Source of the DNA: Candidatus Saccharimonadota bacterium
GTDB lineage: Bacteria > Patescibacteriota > Saccharimonadia > Saccharimonadales > Saccharimonadaceae
NCBI GenBank assembly: GCA_905372785.1
Contig: CAJPQG010000003.1
Coordinates: 1-64,000 of the forward strand
Reading direction: 5' to 3'
Length of the DNA: 64,000 nucleotides
Below, one piece after another: positions 42,781 to 51,513 of the stretch (the stretch's first letter is position 1; every line of letters starts with the position of its first letter). The notes under the pieces were generated by a model. It ran no database searches. It was not told where the DNA came from and saw only the letters and a list, made by a program, of their open reading frames with translations. Position numbers and translations under genes: made by a program.

Positions 42781-43176
42781 TTATTCTCCTGTATATACAT
42801 AATAGTGGCTGCTTTTAGTAGACTTGCGCTCATCCTTGCTTCCTAATGGCGCCGCATACGCGTCCCAGGCGTCTAGTGTATCTGGAGATACGCCCATAAC
42901 ACCAGCGTGGTGGTGTAGCAGCCGCTCACGCTCTGTATCATCAAGCTTGTGTGCTAACGTCTCAACATACACCGCCTCTTTTGGGTCGCTGCTAATAATC
43001 ACCACACTCACAGCCGGCCGCTGCGCAATATAATGACTGTGCCGCGCAACAGGACTCGAAAACCACACCAGCTTATCGCCAACATGTGAAAAATGCAGTG
43101 CAACATTATACGGACGACCATACTCATCCACTACCGCGAGTGCTCCAAGTATATGTTTTTTAATAAAATCGCTCAT
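42781..43176 (-). CDS. Pyridoxamine 5'-phosphate oxidase-like flavoprotein
   Basis: 131 residues. Split-barrel features: GALAVVDEYGRPYNVALHFS near the N-terminus, KLVWFSS, HSHYIAQRPAVSVVI and YVETLAHKL. Such proteins bind FMN, F420 or haem; the cofactor cannot be told. AAAGGGGAA precedes the ATG. It lies between nrdB and the 56-residue gene. Confidence 0.8.
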   Translation of the reverse strand: MSDFIKKHILGALAVVDEYGRPYNVALHFSHVGDKLVWFSSPVARHSHYIAQRPAVSVVIISSDPKEAVYVETLAHKLDDTERERLLHHHAGVMGVSPDTLDAWDAYAAPLGSKDERKSTKSSHYYVYTGE

Positions 43177-43225
43177 AATATTCCCCTTTCCACCGTTTAC
43201 TTATAGTATATCATCGCTTATGCTT

Positions 43226-44224
43226 TTAGGTGGTCGTATTTACCTCATAACTGGTGTTTGTACTTTCGAAAAAGTTCACCAGCTCCAGTGTGTCATTGGC
43301 CGCTGCCATCCACTTAGCAGGGTTGGCCACGTGATACTCCGGCTCAAAGCCCAGTTCTTCCAAGCGGCGATCCGTCATATACATAACATATTGGTTTACA
43401 TAATCGGCGCTAAGGCCCAAAATGCCCCGCGGCAGCATATCTTTATTGTAAGCCTTCTCCAGCTCCACCGCCTGCACGATAAGCCCACGAATTTCATCAG
43501 CGAACTCTTCGGTTTGTAAATCTGGGTTTTCATCTAATACCGTCAGTAGCAGGTTGATGCCAAATTCCAAGTGTAAATTCTCATCACGCGTGACCCAGTC
43601 TAGTAGCGTGCCAACGCCGCGTAGTAGGTTGCGGCGGCGGAAGCTCATACCCACCATAAAGCCGCTGTAAAACCAAATTCCCTCCAGCACGATATTATAA
43701 GCCACCAGGTTGCGCAAAAAGTCTTTCTTGCCTTCAGTGGTGGTGATATCCAGCCGGTCGTTTAGCATGCGGCTCACATATTTTGTTTGAAAAGCCGCCT
43801 TGTCTGCTAGCGATTTTTTACCCCAACCGGCAGCGTATATCTCCTCTCGATCAAACGGAAAGGTTTCGATGATATACTCAAAGGTCATGAAATGGTTAGC
43901 CTCTTCCCACATCTGCTTCGATAAATAAAGGTGCGCCTCGGCAGCATTCACATACGGGTAAATACCAAATGCCAGCGATTTATTAATCAGCAGCTCGTTT
44001 GGGTTTAAATAGCTAATTACCGTTTTAAGGGCATGCTGTTCGTCCTCGGTTAGTTTTTTAAAATCTGCCAAATCACTCCCCAGCGGTACCTCGTTTGGGA
44101 ACCAGGTGTTTGCCACCGCCTGATTGTATAGCCGGTAGGCCCAATCGTAGCGCACTGGCTTAAGCTGCAAGCCATCACGAAGACCTGATCCTAAAATTCC
44201 TTTGGTTTCTGCTGCGTTGCTCAT
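43226..44224 (-). CDS. nrdB: Ribonucleotide reductase beta subunit, class Ic-like
   Basis: 332 residues. Metal ligands follow the class Ic pattern: Glu in NPNELLINKSLAFGIY, E-x-x-H in WEEANHFMTFEYIIE, a Glu in NIVLEGIWFYSG and RDENLHLEF. The residue four after the first His, the radical Tyr in class Ia/Ib, is Phe, as in Chlamydia. A Mn/Fe cofactor is therefore expected. It follows nrdA by 41 bases. Confidence 0.94.
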   Translation of the reverse strand: MSNAAETKGILGSGLRDGLQLKPVRYDWAYRLYNQAVANTWFPNEVPLGSDLADFKKLTEDEQHALKTVISYLNPNELLINKSLAFGIYPYVNAAEAHLYLSKQMWEEANHFMTFEYIIETFPFDREEIYAAGWGKKSLADKAAFQTKYVSRMLNDRLDITTTEGKKDFLRNLVAYNIVLEGIWFYSGFMVGMSFRRRNLLRGVGTLLDWVTRDENLHLEFGINLLLTVLDENPDLQTEEFADEIRGLIVQAVELEKAYNKDMLPRGILGLSADYVNQYVMYMTDRRLEELGFEPEYHVANPAKWMAAANDTLELVNFFESTNTSYEVNTTT

Positions 44225-44265
44225 ATATCTATCCCTCTATTGTCCTTTTTTATTGGTTATGCCGC

Positions 44266-46635
44266 TTAACCGCGCCGCCGAAAGCCGAATCCCACCTTGC
44301 GGCTATTTTCAGCCTGAATTTTTGCCGACCTATTGGCCGCCACCGTCGTCTGCTCCGATTGATGACGTGGCTTTACGTGCAAGTAATATGTAGTTTTAAG
44401 GCCCCGCCGCCACGCTGCCAAATAGATTTTTTCGTAATCATCAATATTACGCGTATCAAGGTAAATATTGCGGCTAATCGCCTGGTCAACCCATTTTTGC
44501 GCCCGCGCTGCGACATCAATAAACGCATAAGGCGACAACTGAAAACTCGTTTTATAAATTGCTCGAATCTCTTTTGGAATCTCAGTTATCTGTTGCACAT
44601 CGCCCTGGTTAATTAATAGCTGGTCGCGCAGCTGCTCCCAGAGCCCGTGCTGCTTAAGCGCTCGTACCAGGTTAGGGTTTACTTCTAGGAATTTGCCATT
44701 CAAGGTGCTGCGGCTAAAAATCTGTGAAAATTGTGGGTCAATGCCTGGAGTCGTGCCCGCAATATGCGCAATATTAGCCGTCGGTGCAATCGCTAGCAAG
44801 GTTGCATTGCGCATGCCGCGCCGCACTTTTTGGCGTAAACCATCCCAATCAAGCCGCTGCGTCATATCCACTTCCACTTCTTGGCCGCGAGTTTTGGCGA
44901 GCCTAGTCACAGTATCGATTGGCAATAGCCCCTGGCTCCAGCCGCTGCCTGCAAAGGCCGGATAACTGCCAAACTGCTGCGCCAAGTTTGCCGATTCATC
45001 GATGGCATAATAGCTAATGCGCTCCATCACTTCATCAATCACCTCTAGTGCCTGCGCATCATCATAGCTAATGCCAAGTCGCTCCAGAGCATCAGCAAAA
45101 CCCATAACACCCAAGCCAAGCGCCCTGGTCTGCTTATTAGCGTGCATCGCTTCAGGCACCGGCAAGTCAGTAATATCTACCAAATAATCGAGCTGGCGCA
45201 CTGCACTGCGTACACTCTGCTCTAAACGCTCCCACTGCCAGGCGCCCTCCTCTAAATGCCGCACCAGGTTAATGCTAATTAGGTTGCACACCGCAATATT
45301 CTCTTTATCCTGCGGCAATGTTATTTCAGTGCACAAGTTACTCAGATGAATTGTGCCAGTGTTATTGTTTAATGCTCGCACATTAATCGCGTCTTTCCAG
45401 GTTAACCACGGATGCGCCGTCGCCTGCAAACTAGTCAAAATTGCCCGATATTGCTTGCGGGCCGGCACTATATCAAACTCACGCAGCTCACCAGCTTCCG
45501 CCTTTTGAATATAGTGGCGATAGAGCCGGCTAAACTCTTCACCATAAGCATCTACTAAATCTGGCACATCTGCCGGATCAAACAAATACCACGGCTCATC
45601 AGCCTCAACCCGGCGCATAAATTCATCACTCAAAAACACCGCGGTATTTGCAAACCGAGTACGCAAATAGGGGTCGCCTGAATTTTGGCGTAAATCGAGG
45701 AATTGCGGAAAATTTAAATGCCAGTTTTCCAGGTAAATTGCTGCAGCACCTGCTTTTTTACCCTTGCGACTCACCGCAAACAATGCCGAATCAAGCATCT
45801 TAATAAAAGGAATCGGCCCAGTGCTTTCGGTATTAGTGGTATGCACCGGACTGCCAGACGAGCGCAGCCGCGTCATACCAATGCCAATGCCACCCGTTCC
45901 CTTAGCGATCCACATCGTATCACGAATCGACTTAGCGATTGACTCCATGTCATCACCCACTTCCATCACAAAGCAGTTCGATAGCTGCGGGAAAGCTCCG
46001 CCAGCGTTCACCCGAGTAGACCCACCCGGCACATAATCAAGGTTGCTCATATGCTCATAAAACTCAAGTGCTGCCTCGGTCGGGTTCTCAGCCTGTAAGC
46101 TCATTCCCATAGCAATACGCATGTGAGTGAACTGTGGCGTTTCTAGTGGCTCACCGTTTTGTTTGCGCAGCGCATAACGGTTGCGGTTGGTCACCACGCC
46201 AAGATACTTACTTAAATCATCACGGGCCGGGTCTAACGCTTCAGCTAGCCGCTTTATATCAAATCGTCCATCGTTCATGCGCTTATCAAGCAGCCCCTGC
46301 GCGACTGCGTCTTCAATAAATTTTGGAAAGGCCACTGCATGGCGCTCTCGCAGCTCCTGCGGCGTTTCATACGGGCCAACGATGGTGCGGTATATTTGAC
46401 GCAAGAGCAGTCTAGCCGCAATCCGGTCATAGTCTGGGTCATCTTTAACGTTTTGTAGCGCCACCTGAATCATCAGCTCTTCGCATTGCTGCTGACTCAT
46501 ATCTGGCAATAGCATCGTCGCCATTTCGGCAGCTATCACCGCCACCTTCTCTAGCTGGCCAGGCACCCCCTCACTAACCGCTAATACGCTACGTTTTATT
46601 TCGTCTAATTGCGCCGATTCCTTTGTGGCATCCAT
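44266..46635 (-). CDS. nrdA: Ribonucleotide reductase alpha subunit, C-terminal Cys pair absent
   Basis: 789 residues. Active-site residues are all present: LSNCFV, NLCTEI, the Cys of ENIAVCNLISINL, and the Tyr pair in KTTYYLHVKPRH. The protein ends KVGFGFRRRG, with no CxxC-type tail, which normally re-reduces the active site. It reduces ribonucleotides with NrdB. ATG 46635 is preceded by GGGGAGGGG. Tandem NrdR-like boxes and a terminator-like hairpin lie upstream. Confidence 0.95.
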   Translation of the reverse strand: MDATKESAQLDEIKRSVLAVSEGVPGQLEKVAVIAAEMATMLLPDMSQQQCEELMIQVALQNVKDDPDYDRIAARLLLRQIYRTIVGPYETPQELRERHAVAFPKFIEDAVAQGLLDKRMNDGRFDIKRLAEALDPARDDLSKYLGVVTNRNRYALRKQNGEPLETPQFTHMRIAMGMSLQAENPTEAALEFYEHMSNLDYVPGGSTRVNAGGAFPQLSNCFVMEVGDDMESIAKSIRDTMWIAKGTGGIGIGMTRLRSSGSPVHTTNTESTGPIPFIKMLDSALFAVSRKGKKAGAAAIYLENWHLNFPQFLDLRQNSGDPYLRTRFANTAVFLSDEFMRRVEADEPWYLFDPADVPDLVDAYGEEFSRLYRHYIQKAEAGELREFDIVPARKQYRAILTSLQATAHPWLTWKDAINVRALNNNTGTIHLSNLCTEITLPQDKENIAVCNLISINLVRHLEEGAWQWERLEQSVRSAVRQLDYLVDITDLPVPEAMHANKQTRALGLGVMGFADALERLGISYDDAQALEVIDEVMERISYYAIDESANLAQQFGSYPAFAGSGWSQGLLPIDTVTRLAKTRGQEVEVDMTQRLDWDGLRQKVRRGMRNATLLAIAPTANIAHIAGTTPGIDPQFSQIFSRSTLNGKFLEVNPNLVRALKQHGLWEQLRDQLLINQGDVQQITEIPKEIRAIYKTSFQLSPYAFIDVAARAQKWVDQAISRNIYLDTRNIDDYEKIYLAAWRRGLKTTYYLHVKPRHQSEQTTVAANRSAKIQAENSRKVGFGFRRRG

Positions 46636-46656
46636 GGCCCCTCCCCTTTTTTGGTA

Positions 46657-46683
46657 ACACAAAACCCCGCCACCAACGCGGGG
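46657..46683 (-). terminator. Intrinsic-terminator-like hairpin in the nrdA leader (attenuator candidate)
   Basis: CCCCGC pairs GCGGGG on the minus strand, followed by TTTTGTG, 22 bases before nrdA. No gene lies upstream on this strand. GGCCCC at its base could instead pair GGGGCC beside the start codon. Confidence 0.55.
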
Positions 46684-46876
46684 CCTTGCTATTTAATGTA
46701 TGTTGTTGTCTTACTGCACATGTGGTGCTTACTTATAAGCATAATACGCTATATATACTCATGGCAAGAGCTTTTTTATGCCAAAAACGTGCTTTTAACA
46801 ACGTACTTTACAGGCACTGGGCTTAATGCTTGCACGGCAAGCTACCCATAAAATACCGTTAACTACAGCAAATATC

Positions 46877-46912
46877 CACTACAATATTGTGTTTTCCACT
46901 ACCATTTTGTGG
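46877..46912. promoter_or_regulatory. Two tandem NrdR-box-like sites
   Basis: CACTACAATATTGTGT and CACTACCATTTTGTGG, 20 bp start to start, resemble the palindromic NrdR consensus (ACACwATATnTwGTGT type). They lie between divergent nrdA and the ABC operon. The gap 46684-46876 also holds a GCTTGC/GCAAGC hairpin and promoter-like hexamers. Confidence 0.65.
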
Positions 46913-46961
46913 TGCTATGAAAAAAACGTATTTCATGGTGGCAAAAATAAAACAAAAAACC

Positions 46962-46967
46962 TATAAT
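46962..46967 (+). promoter_or_regulatory. -10 box of the ABC operon
   Basis: TATAAT 8 bases before the ATG at 46976; near-leaderless. Confidence 0.55.
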
Positions 46968-46975
46968 GTAAATCA

Positions 46976-47896
46976 ATGACGAAGAAACACATGAAACCAG
47001 TAATTGAATTACGAGGCCTAAAAAAACGTTTCGGCGTTGGCAACGCTGAGAACTTCGCGCTTGGTGGCATCGATCTTACGATTAATCAGGGTGAATTTAT
47101 TGCAATCATGGGGCCAAGTGGTTGCGGAAAAACAACATTATTAAACATTCTCGGCTTGCTCGATCGAGCTACCGAGGGGTCATACCTACTAGACGGCAAG
47201 CCTGTTCATAAATTCGGGACAATGAAAAAAGCTCGCATTCGTTCAAAGAGTATTGGTATCGTTTTCCAAAACTTCAACATGGTGCAGCGCCTTAATGTGA
47301 TCGAGAACGTCGCGTTGCCACTTACCTACACCGGTATGGGCAAAATTCGCCGCCTTAAGCGTGCTAGTGAAATTTTGCGCACTTTTCACCTATCGGAGCG
47401 TGAGTATTATATGCCATGGCAGCTATCTGGTGGCCAAACGCAGCGCGTTGCGATTGCTCGTGCACTCGTTAATAACCCATCGATCATTCTTGCCGATGAG
47501 CCAACTGGAAACCTTGACTCAAAAACAAGCCACCTCATTATGCAGGAGCTCACTGACCTGCACAAACAAGGCAACACAATTATTATGGTGACGCACAACC
47601 CAGACTTAACAGCTTACGCAAGCCGCGTTATTCACATGGTGGATGGATTTATCGACTCGGATACTGCAGATTACACTCCAGAGCCATCAGCCAGTGATGG
47701 TAAACGTAGCCTGAGTATTGATGCTGATGAGCCAGTTGAGAATGAGGTACTCGACCCAACCAAGACTACCGAAAAAACCACAGAAGAAGCCGTTGCCGAG
47801 CTAGATGACAGCAACAGCTCAACTGGCCCAGTCGGTAGTGCCACCAAGGTGAAAAAAGTCAAACTTAAAAACCTGCGAAAGCGAGACCGAAAGTAA
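46976..47896 (+). CDS. ABC transporter ATP-binding protein, MacB/LolD type
   Basis: 306 residues. Walker [13 protein letters not shown], signature [16 protein letters not shown], Walker [15 protein letters not shown]-loop VTHNPD. The ATPase covers about 1-235; a charged Lys/Glu/Thr-rich tail of ~70 residues is extra. Its stop overlaps the permease start (TAATG). Substrate unknown; members export peptides, lipoproteins or drugs, or act in mechanotransmission. Confidence 0.92.
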   Translation: MTKKHMKPVIELRGLKKRFGVGNAENFALGGIDLTINQGEFIAIMGPSGCGKTTLLNILGLLDRATEGSYLLDGKPVHKFGTMKKARIRSKSIGIVFQNFNMVQRLNVIENVALPLTYTGMGKIRRLKRASEILRTFHLSEREYYMPWQLSGGQTQRVAIARALVNNPSIILADEPTGNLDSKTSHLIMQELTDLHKQGNTIIMVTHNPDLTAYASRVIHMVDGFIDSDTADYTPEPSASDGKRSLSIDADEPVENEVLDPTKTTEKTTEEAVAELDDSNSSTGPVGSATKVKKVKLKNLRKRDRK

Positions 47897-49137
47897 TGCC
47901 ACTGCGTGATATTAATTTATTCCATCATGTTCAGAACGCTATAGAATCGCTGCTTGCGCACCGATTGCGTACTATCCTTACTATGCTCGGTGTAACCATC
48001 GGTATTGCCAGCGTGACCGCGATCTTATCAATCACCCGCGGAGCAAGTGAACTTATTGCCGGACAAATCCACAACTTGCAAGGCAACATCGCCGTACTGC
48101 GATCAGGCGCTCAAAGCCAAAACCAAGCTGAAACATTTAGCTCAACACAAACCAACTACGCTGCAGCAACACTTACTGAAGATGACGTACAGTCGCTCAA
48201 GAAGATTTCAGAGATTGAATCAGTTGCGCCGCTAGCCAGCATCCGCACCACTATTAAAAGCGGTAGCAACGGCAACCCAAACACAGCGTATAGCGTGGTC
48301 GGAACAACGCCAGAACTTGCTAAGATTAACAATCTAACCTTGCGTGAAGGCCAATTCATGGACGAAGGCTCAAATGCCAGCACCGTTGTGCTTGGTGAGC
48401 AGCTCGCTATCAATCTATTTGGCACCGAACATGCTATTGGTAAGGTGCTTCAGCTCCATGGTAAGAACTTCACCGTTATCGGCGTACTAAAAAAGACTAA
48501 CCAGCCAGTTAACTTCTCGAACATCGACTTTGACAACGCGGCAATGATGAGCACGCAAGCACTGAAAGAGTTTACCCAAAATGTAACGCAAATTCAGCAG
48601 ATTAATATTAAGAGTCAAAGCCCAGAAAAGCTTGCAAACGCTATCAAACAAGCAGACGCTGCGATCTTAAAGAACCACCAGGACGAACGCGACTTTAGCG
48701 TACTCACCGGGGAGGATATCTCACGCCCAACTAGCCAGCTCTTCCATACAATCTCACTGGTAGCAACTATTATTGCAAGCATCTCACTGATTGTTGGCGG
48801 CATTGGTATTATGAATATCCTGCTGGTTAACGTAGCTGAACGTACCCGAGAAATCGGTATCCGCAAGGCGGTTGGCGCAAGCAACAGCCATATTATGTGG
48901 CAATTCATCATTGAGTCTATCGTGATTAGTTTATGTGGTGGTATCGCCGGATATCTAATCGGTATGGTAGCTGCTGTTATCCTCAGCTTCTCGTTGCCAT
49001 TTGCACCAAGCTTTAGCTTTAATGTGCCAATTATTTCACTCGCGCTAGCACTTGTTGTTGGTATTGCGTTTGGTATTTACCCTGCTATTAAAGCAGCACG
49101 TAAAGACCCAATCGAATCTTTGCGCCGTCCATTCTAG
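47896..49137 (+). CDS. MacB/FtsX-type ABC permease
   Basis: 413 residues. One N-terminal membrane helix after AIESLLAHRLRTILTMLGV, a large extracytoplasmic MacB-PCD domain (about 55-270), then three helices with NILLVNVAERTREIGIRKAV between the first two, the typical coupling motif. Ends KDPIESLRRPF. Forms the transporter with the upstream ATPase. Confidence 0.92.
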   Translation: MPLRDINLFHHVQNAIESLLAHRLRTILTMLGVTIGIASVTAILSITRGASELIAGQIHNLQGNIAVLRSGAQSQNQAETFSSTQTNYAAATLTEDDVQSLKKISEIESVAPLASIRTTIKSGSNGNPNTAYSVVGTTPELAKINNLTLREGQFMDEGSNASTVVLGEQLAINLFGTEHAIGKVLQLHGKNFTVIGVLKKTNQPVNFSNIDFDNAAMMSTQALKEFTQNVTQIQQINIKSQSPEKLANAIKQADAAILKNHQDERDFSVLTGEDISRPTSQLFHTISLVATIIASISLIVGGIGIMNILLVNVAERTREIGIRKAVGASNSHIMWQFIIESIVISLCGGIAGYLIGMVAAVILSFSLPFAPSFSFNVPIISLALALVVGIAFGIYPAIKAARKDPIESLRRPF

Positions 49138-49152
49138 GTTGCTGCGCATAGC

Positions 49153-49181
49153 AAAAACCACTCCAAAAGGAGTGGTTTTTT
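49153..49181. terminator. Bidirectional terminator
   Basis: AAAAACCACTCC pairs GGAGTGGTTTTT with an AAAA loop; serves the ABC operon and the convergent gene. Confidence 0.85.
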
Positions 49182-49196
49182 AATTATCACGCAGTA

Positions 49197-50252
49197 TTAC
49201 GTCAAAAGCCGGCGCATTACCTCATCTGCAGCCAACGGTTTTCCGTGTAATACTGCAGTGTAGCCAGCCGCCAAATGAGCCAATACTGTACCTTGTACGA
49301 GCTGCGCTGCCACCGTTTTGCCTGGCACGAATACCAGCATCGACTGCGGACGCTGACCACTTAATTTTTTTGCGAGCTGCTTCATTGCCGCGCTCTGCCC
49401 CGTATGCTCCGAGGCAATATCTATCACTGCAAATGGCTTCATAATAGGCTGGCCAGTCCACCCAGGTGCTGCACTATAAGCTACTGGATAATATTCAGCG
49501 CTAGCTACTGTTTTAGCCGTTAGTTGCCACACCTGCTGCCAGATCGCCGCCAATGAGGCCAGTTCTGGCGCCACATAAAATACCCCTGCCTTACCATAGC
49601 TGTGCACGGCAATTTGTTTTGCGAGATTCTCTTGCAGTGGCACGTGTGGCAGTAGCGTTTCTGTAAAGGTAGCCGCTGCCCGGCGAGCCACGTTAATTTC
49701 CTGCACCAAATCGCCAGTAATAACCCCTAGCTGTTGCAGCACAGCTGCAACCCACCACCACAAACGTATGGTCTGCATTTGCCAGGGCACCGCTTCGTGT
49801 AAAGATATGGCAAGCTGCGAATCAGTAGCATCGTAGCTGCCCCCATCTTTATGCATTACTATATGGTGCACCTGAGCCCCCTTTTGGCGAGCAGCAGCAC
49901 ATAGCTGCGCGATGGTGTCACTACCTCCAAGCTGAGAGCTATAAGAAATGCCAAGCACTGCCGTATCTGGACCGACAAAAGCTGGCGGCTGACCTGCTGC
50001 ATGCACAATCACCGGAGTTGACGCGCAGCTAAGTAGCCACTGTTGCACGCTTACCACCACGGGAAACGTGGCTCCATCGGCCATTAGTATCACCTGCTGC
50101 ACCGACGTCTTTTCAGCCCATACACCATGCCGCTGTAGGCTGCTCTCATCATCCATTCGCAGCACTTCCAAAAAAGCATTGCACACCCGCTGCACCTCCT
50201 TGTGGCGCGCGACCATCTCGTCCAAAGGGTGTCGTCCTTCTTGCATCATCAT
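49197..50252 (-). CDS. SIS-domain protein, phosphoglucose/phosphomannose isomerase-like
   Basis: 351 residues. Two SIS-like halves are seen: AVLGISYSSQLGGSDTIAQL in the first, and YGKAGVFYVAPELASLAAIW with TAKTVASAEYYPVAYSAAPG in the second. The order fits bifunctional PGI/PMI enzymes, but the usual PExxHNE catalytic segment is not recognisable, so activity is uncertain. It would link zwf to sugar metabolism. Three consecutive ATGs make the exact start ambiguous. Confidence 0.65.
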   Translation of the reverse strand: MMMQEGRHPLDEMVARHKEVQRVCNAFLEVLRMDDESSLQRHGVWAEKTSVQQVILMADGATFPVVVSVQQWLLSCASTPVIVHAAGQPPAFVGPDTAVLGISYSSQLGGSDTIAQLCAAARQKGAQVHHIVMHKDGGSYDATDSQLAISLHEAVPWQMQTIRLWWWVAAVLQQLGVITGDLVQEINVARRAAATFTETLLPHVPLQENLAKQIAVHSYGKAGVFYVAPELASLAAIWQQVWQLTAKTVASAEYYPVAYSAAPGWTGQPIMKPFAVIDIASEHTGQSAAMKQLAKKLSGQRPQSMLVFVPGKTVAAQLVQGTVLAHLAAGYTAVLHGKPLAADEVMRRLLT

Positions 50253-50260
50253 CTCTTTTT

Positions 50261-50270
50261 ATGATACACT
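50261..50270. promoter_or_regulatory. Overlapping divergent -10 boxes
   Basis: Minus strand TATCAT (50266-50261) serves the SIS gene. Plus strand TGA-TACACT (50262-50270) serves the gene at 50311. The two hexamers overlap by two bases. Confidence 0.45.
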
Positions 50271-50310
50271 AAAGAAAACCATAAGTTTAATTTAAGAGGT
50301 GGGAAAATTT

Positions 50311-50781
50311 ATGAATCAAGACACGCAATCGTCGATTAGTGACGACCAAGAACTGGCCAAGGTATTGGCTGGTATTAACCCAGACGAGCCACAAGAGTTT
50401 GATATTCAAATGAACTCACCAGCTCCAACGCAGAAAACAATTGGTCAGTTGGACACTACAGAAGAATCGAAGGAGGCGACTATGTCAAAAAACGAATCAA
50501 AGAATACATTTCAACCAACTCCGCTAGCAGGTGGCGCAGCGCTTGGTGATATTAAGCAGCAGGCTATCCTTGAATTGCACCCAATCATGAGCAAGCTAGA
50601 CGCAACTGCTGAAAACAAGTTTGATGCATATCTGCTTATTTTGCGTTCGACCGATGATAAATCACTGATTCAGCCAGCACACGAAGCAGCAATTGCCATT
50701 GAAGACGAAGGTCGCCGCGCACAAGCACTGCTCGACATCATTAAAGAAATTGACTTCTTCGAATCACGCGAAGATAAATAA
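50311..50781 (+). CDS. Acidic protein of unknown function
   Basis: 156 residues, no membrane segment or signal. Residues 1-60 are acidic and Ser/Thr-rich, probably disordered. The C-terminal ~80 look helical (LELHPIMSKLDATAENKFDA, RRAQALLDIIKEIDFF). GAGGTGGG precedes the ATG; four codons upstream are open but less favourable. Own terminator. Confidence 0.65.
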   Translation: MNQDTQSSISDDQELAKVLAGINPDEPQEFDIQMNSPAPTQKTIGQLDTTEESKEATMSKNESKNTFQPTPLAGGAALGDIKQQAILELHPIMSKLDATAENKFDAYLLILRSTDDKSLIQPAHEAAIAIEDEGRRAQALLDIIKEIDFFESREDK

Positions 50782-50787
50782 TAACTC

Positions 50788-50814
50788 AAACCTCCCCACG
50801 CGGGAGGTTTTTGA
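50788..50814 (+). terminator. Terminator of the acidic protein gene
   Basis: AAACCTCCC pairs GGGAGGTTT, followed by TTGATTT. Confidence 0.8.
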
Positions 50815-50841
50815 TTTCTTACGCCCACCATTATACCCAAG

Positions 50842-50872
50842 AAAAACCCCGCATAGTGATACCTATGCGGGG
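50842..50872 (-). terminator. Terminator of the accessory gene at 50894
   Basis: CCCCGCATAG pairs CTATGCGGGG on the minus strand, followed by TTTTTC. Confidence 0.85.
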
Positions 50873-50893
50873 TCTATACAATAGAGTCATGTG

Positions 50894-51343
50894 TTACCCT
50901 ACAATAGCACGAATAACCCGTGAAAAAATCGACTTATGTGACTGAAATGCCCCACGCAACTGATCGGTAATAGCCAAATGAAAATGAACTTCAGGAGGGT
51001 CATCGCCAACCACTTGTGGCAGGTAGATCTTTGCACGCCATAATTCATCCACAAGATCACACAATACCCGTCCGTGTTCCTCCGTCGGCTTTCGGTGGTT
51101 CATCCAGGCAGTATCGGCCAAAATAACCTGCATGTTCTCAGTAAAATTATACGGATACACACCGACAGTATGACCAGAATGTATACGGCCATTGAAAAGA
51201 TAGCCTTTCCTCGTTGCCTTGTAGACAATATCACACCACAATTGCTGTGCTGCATGTGATACCGTTACCTTTGGGTCAGGCTTCGTGATGCAGTCAACCA
51301 CGGCTAGATTACTCGTGGTAGCCTTAGATGGGGTAGCAATCAT
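50894..51343 (-). CDS. Accessory-type soluble protein, unknown family
   Basis: 149 residues from ATG 51343, chosen because AGGA lies 8 bases upstream; two earlier in-frame Met lack spacing. The segment DIVYKATRKGYLFNGRIHSG, VGVYPYNFTENMQVILAD and later VHFHLAITDQLRG follows the order seen in accessory protein D (EVIWYKP, LVYDAHGNLLFHA, YAIVFSRERL). Similarity is weak. Like those genes it stands alone with a TTGACA promoter, a leader of ~75 bases and a terminator. Confidence 0.6.
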   Translation of the reverse strand: MIATPSKATTSNLAVVDCITKPDPKVTVSHAAQQLWCDIVYKATRKGYLFNGRIHSGHTVGVYPYNFTENMQVILADTAWMNHRKPTEEHGRVLCDLVDELWRAKIYLPQVVGDDPPEVHFHLAITDQLRGAFQSHKSIFSRVIRAIVG

Positions 51344-51425
51344 TACACTCATCCTCTCTTTGTATAGGTCCATTGGTTGCAGGGAGCCAATACTAGCTCA
51401 ACCATGCATACCAGCTAACAATTTT

Positions 51426-51454
51426 GTTATAGCGTAAGATTACCCTATTGTCAA
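51426..51454 (-). promoter_or_regulatory. Promoter of the accessory gene at 50894
   Basis: TTGACA (51454-51449), 17 bases, TATAAC (51431-51426). The leader holds a GGTT-GAGC/GCTC-AACC hairpin. Confidence 0.75.
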
Positions 51455-51513
51455 CATATACAAAAACACCCCTATGTCTAGGTGTTTGTATATTGTGTAA
51501 TATGTTGGGGCTT

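Noticed and set aside
46609..46851. Short plus-strand ORFs in the nrdA leader region
   Set aside because: Overlap nrdA control elements, start without ribosome sites and encode no plausible protein.
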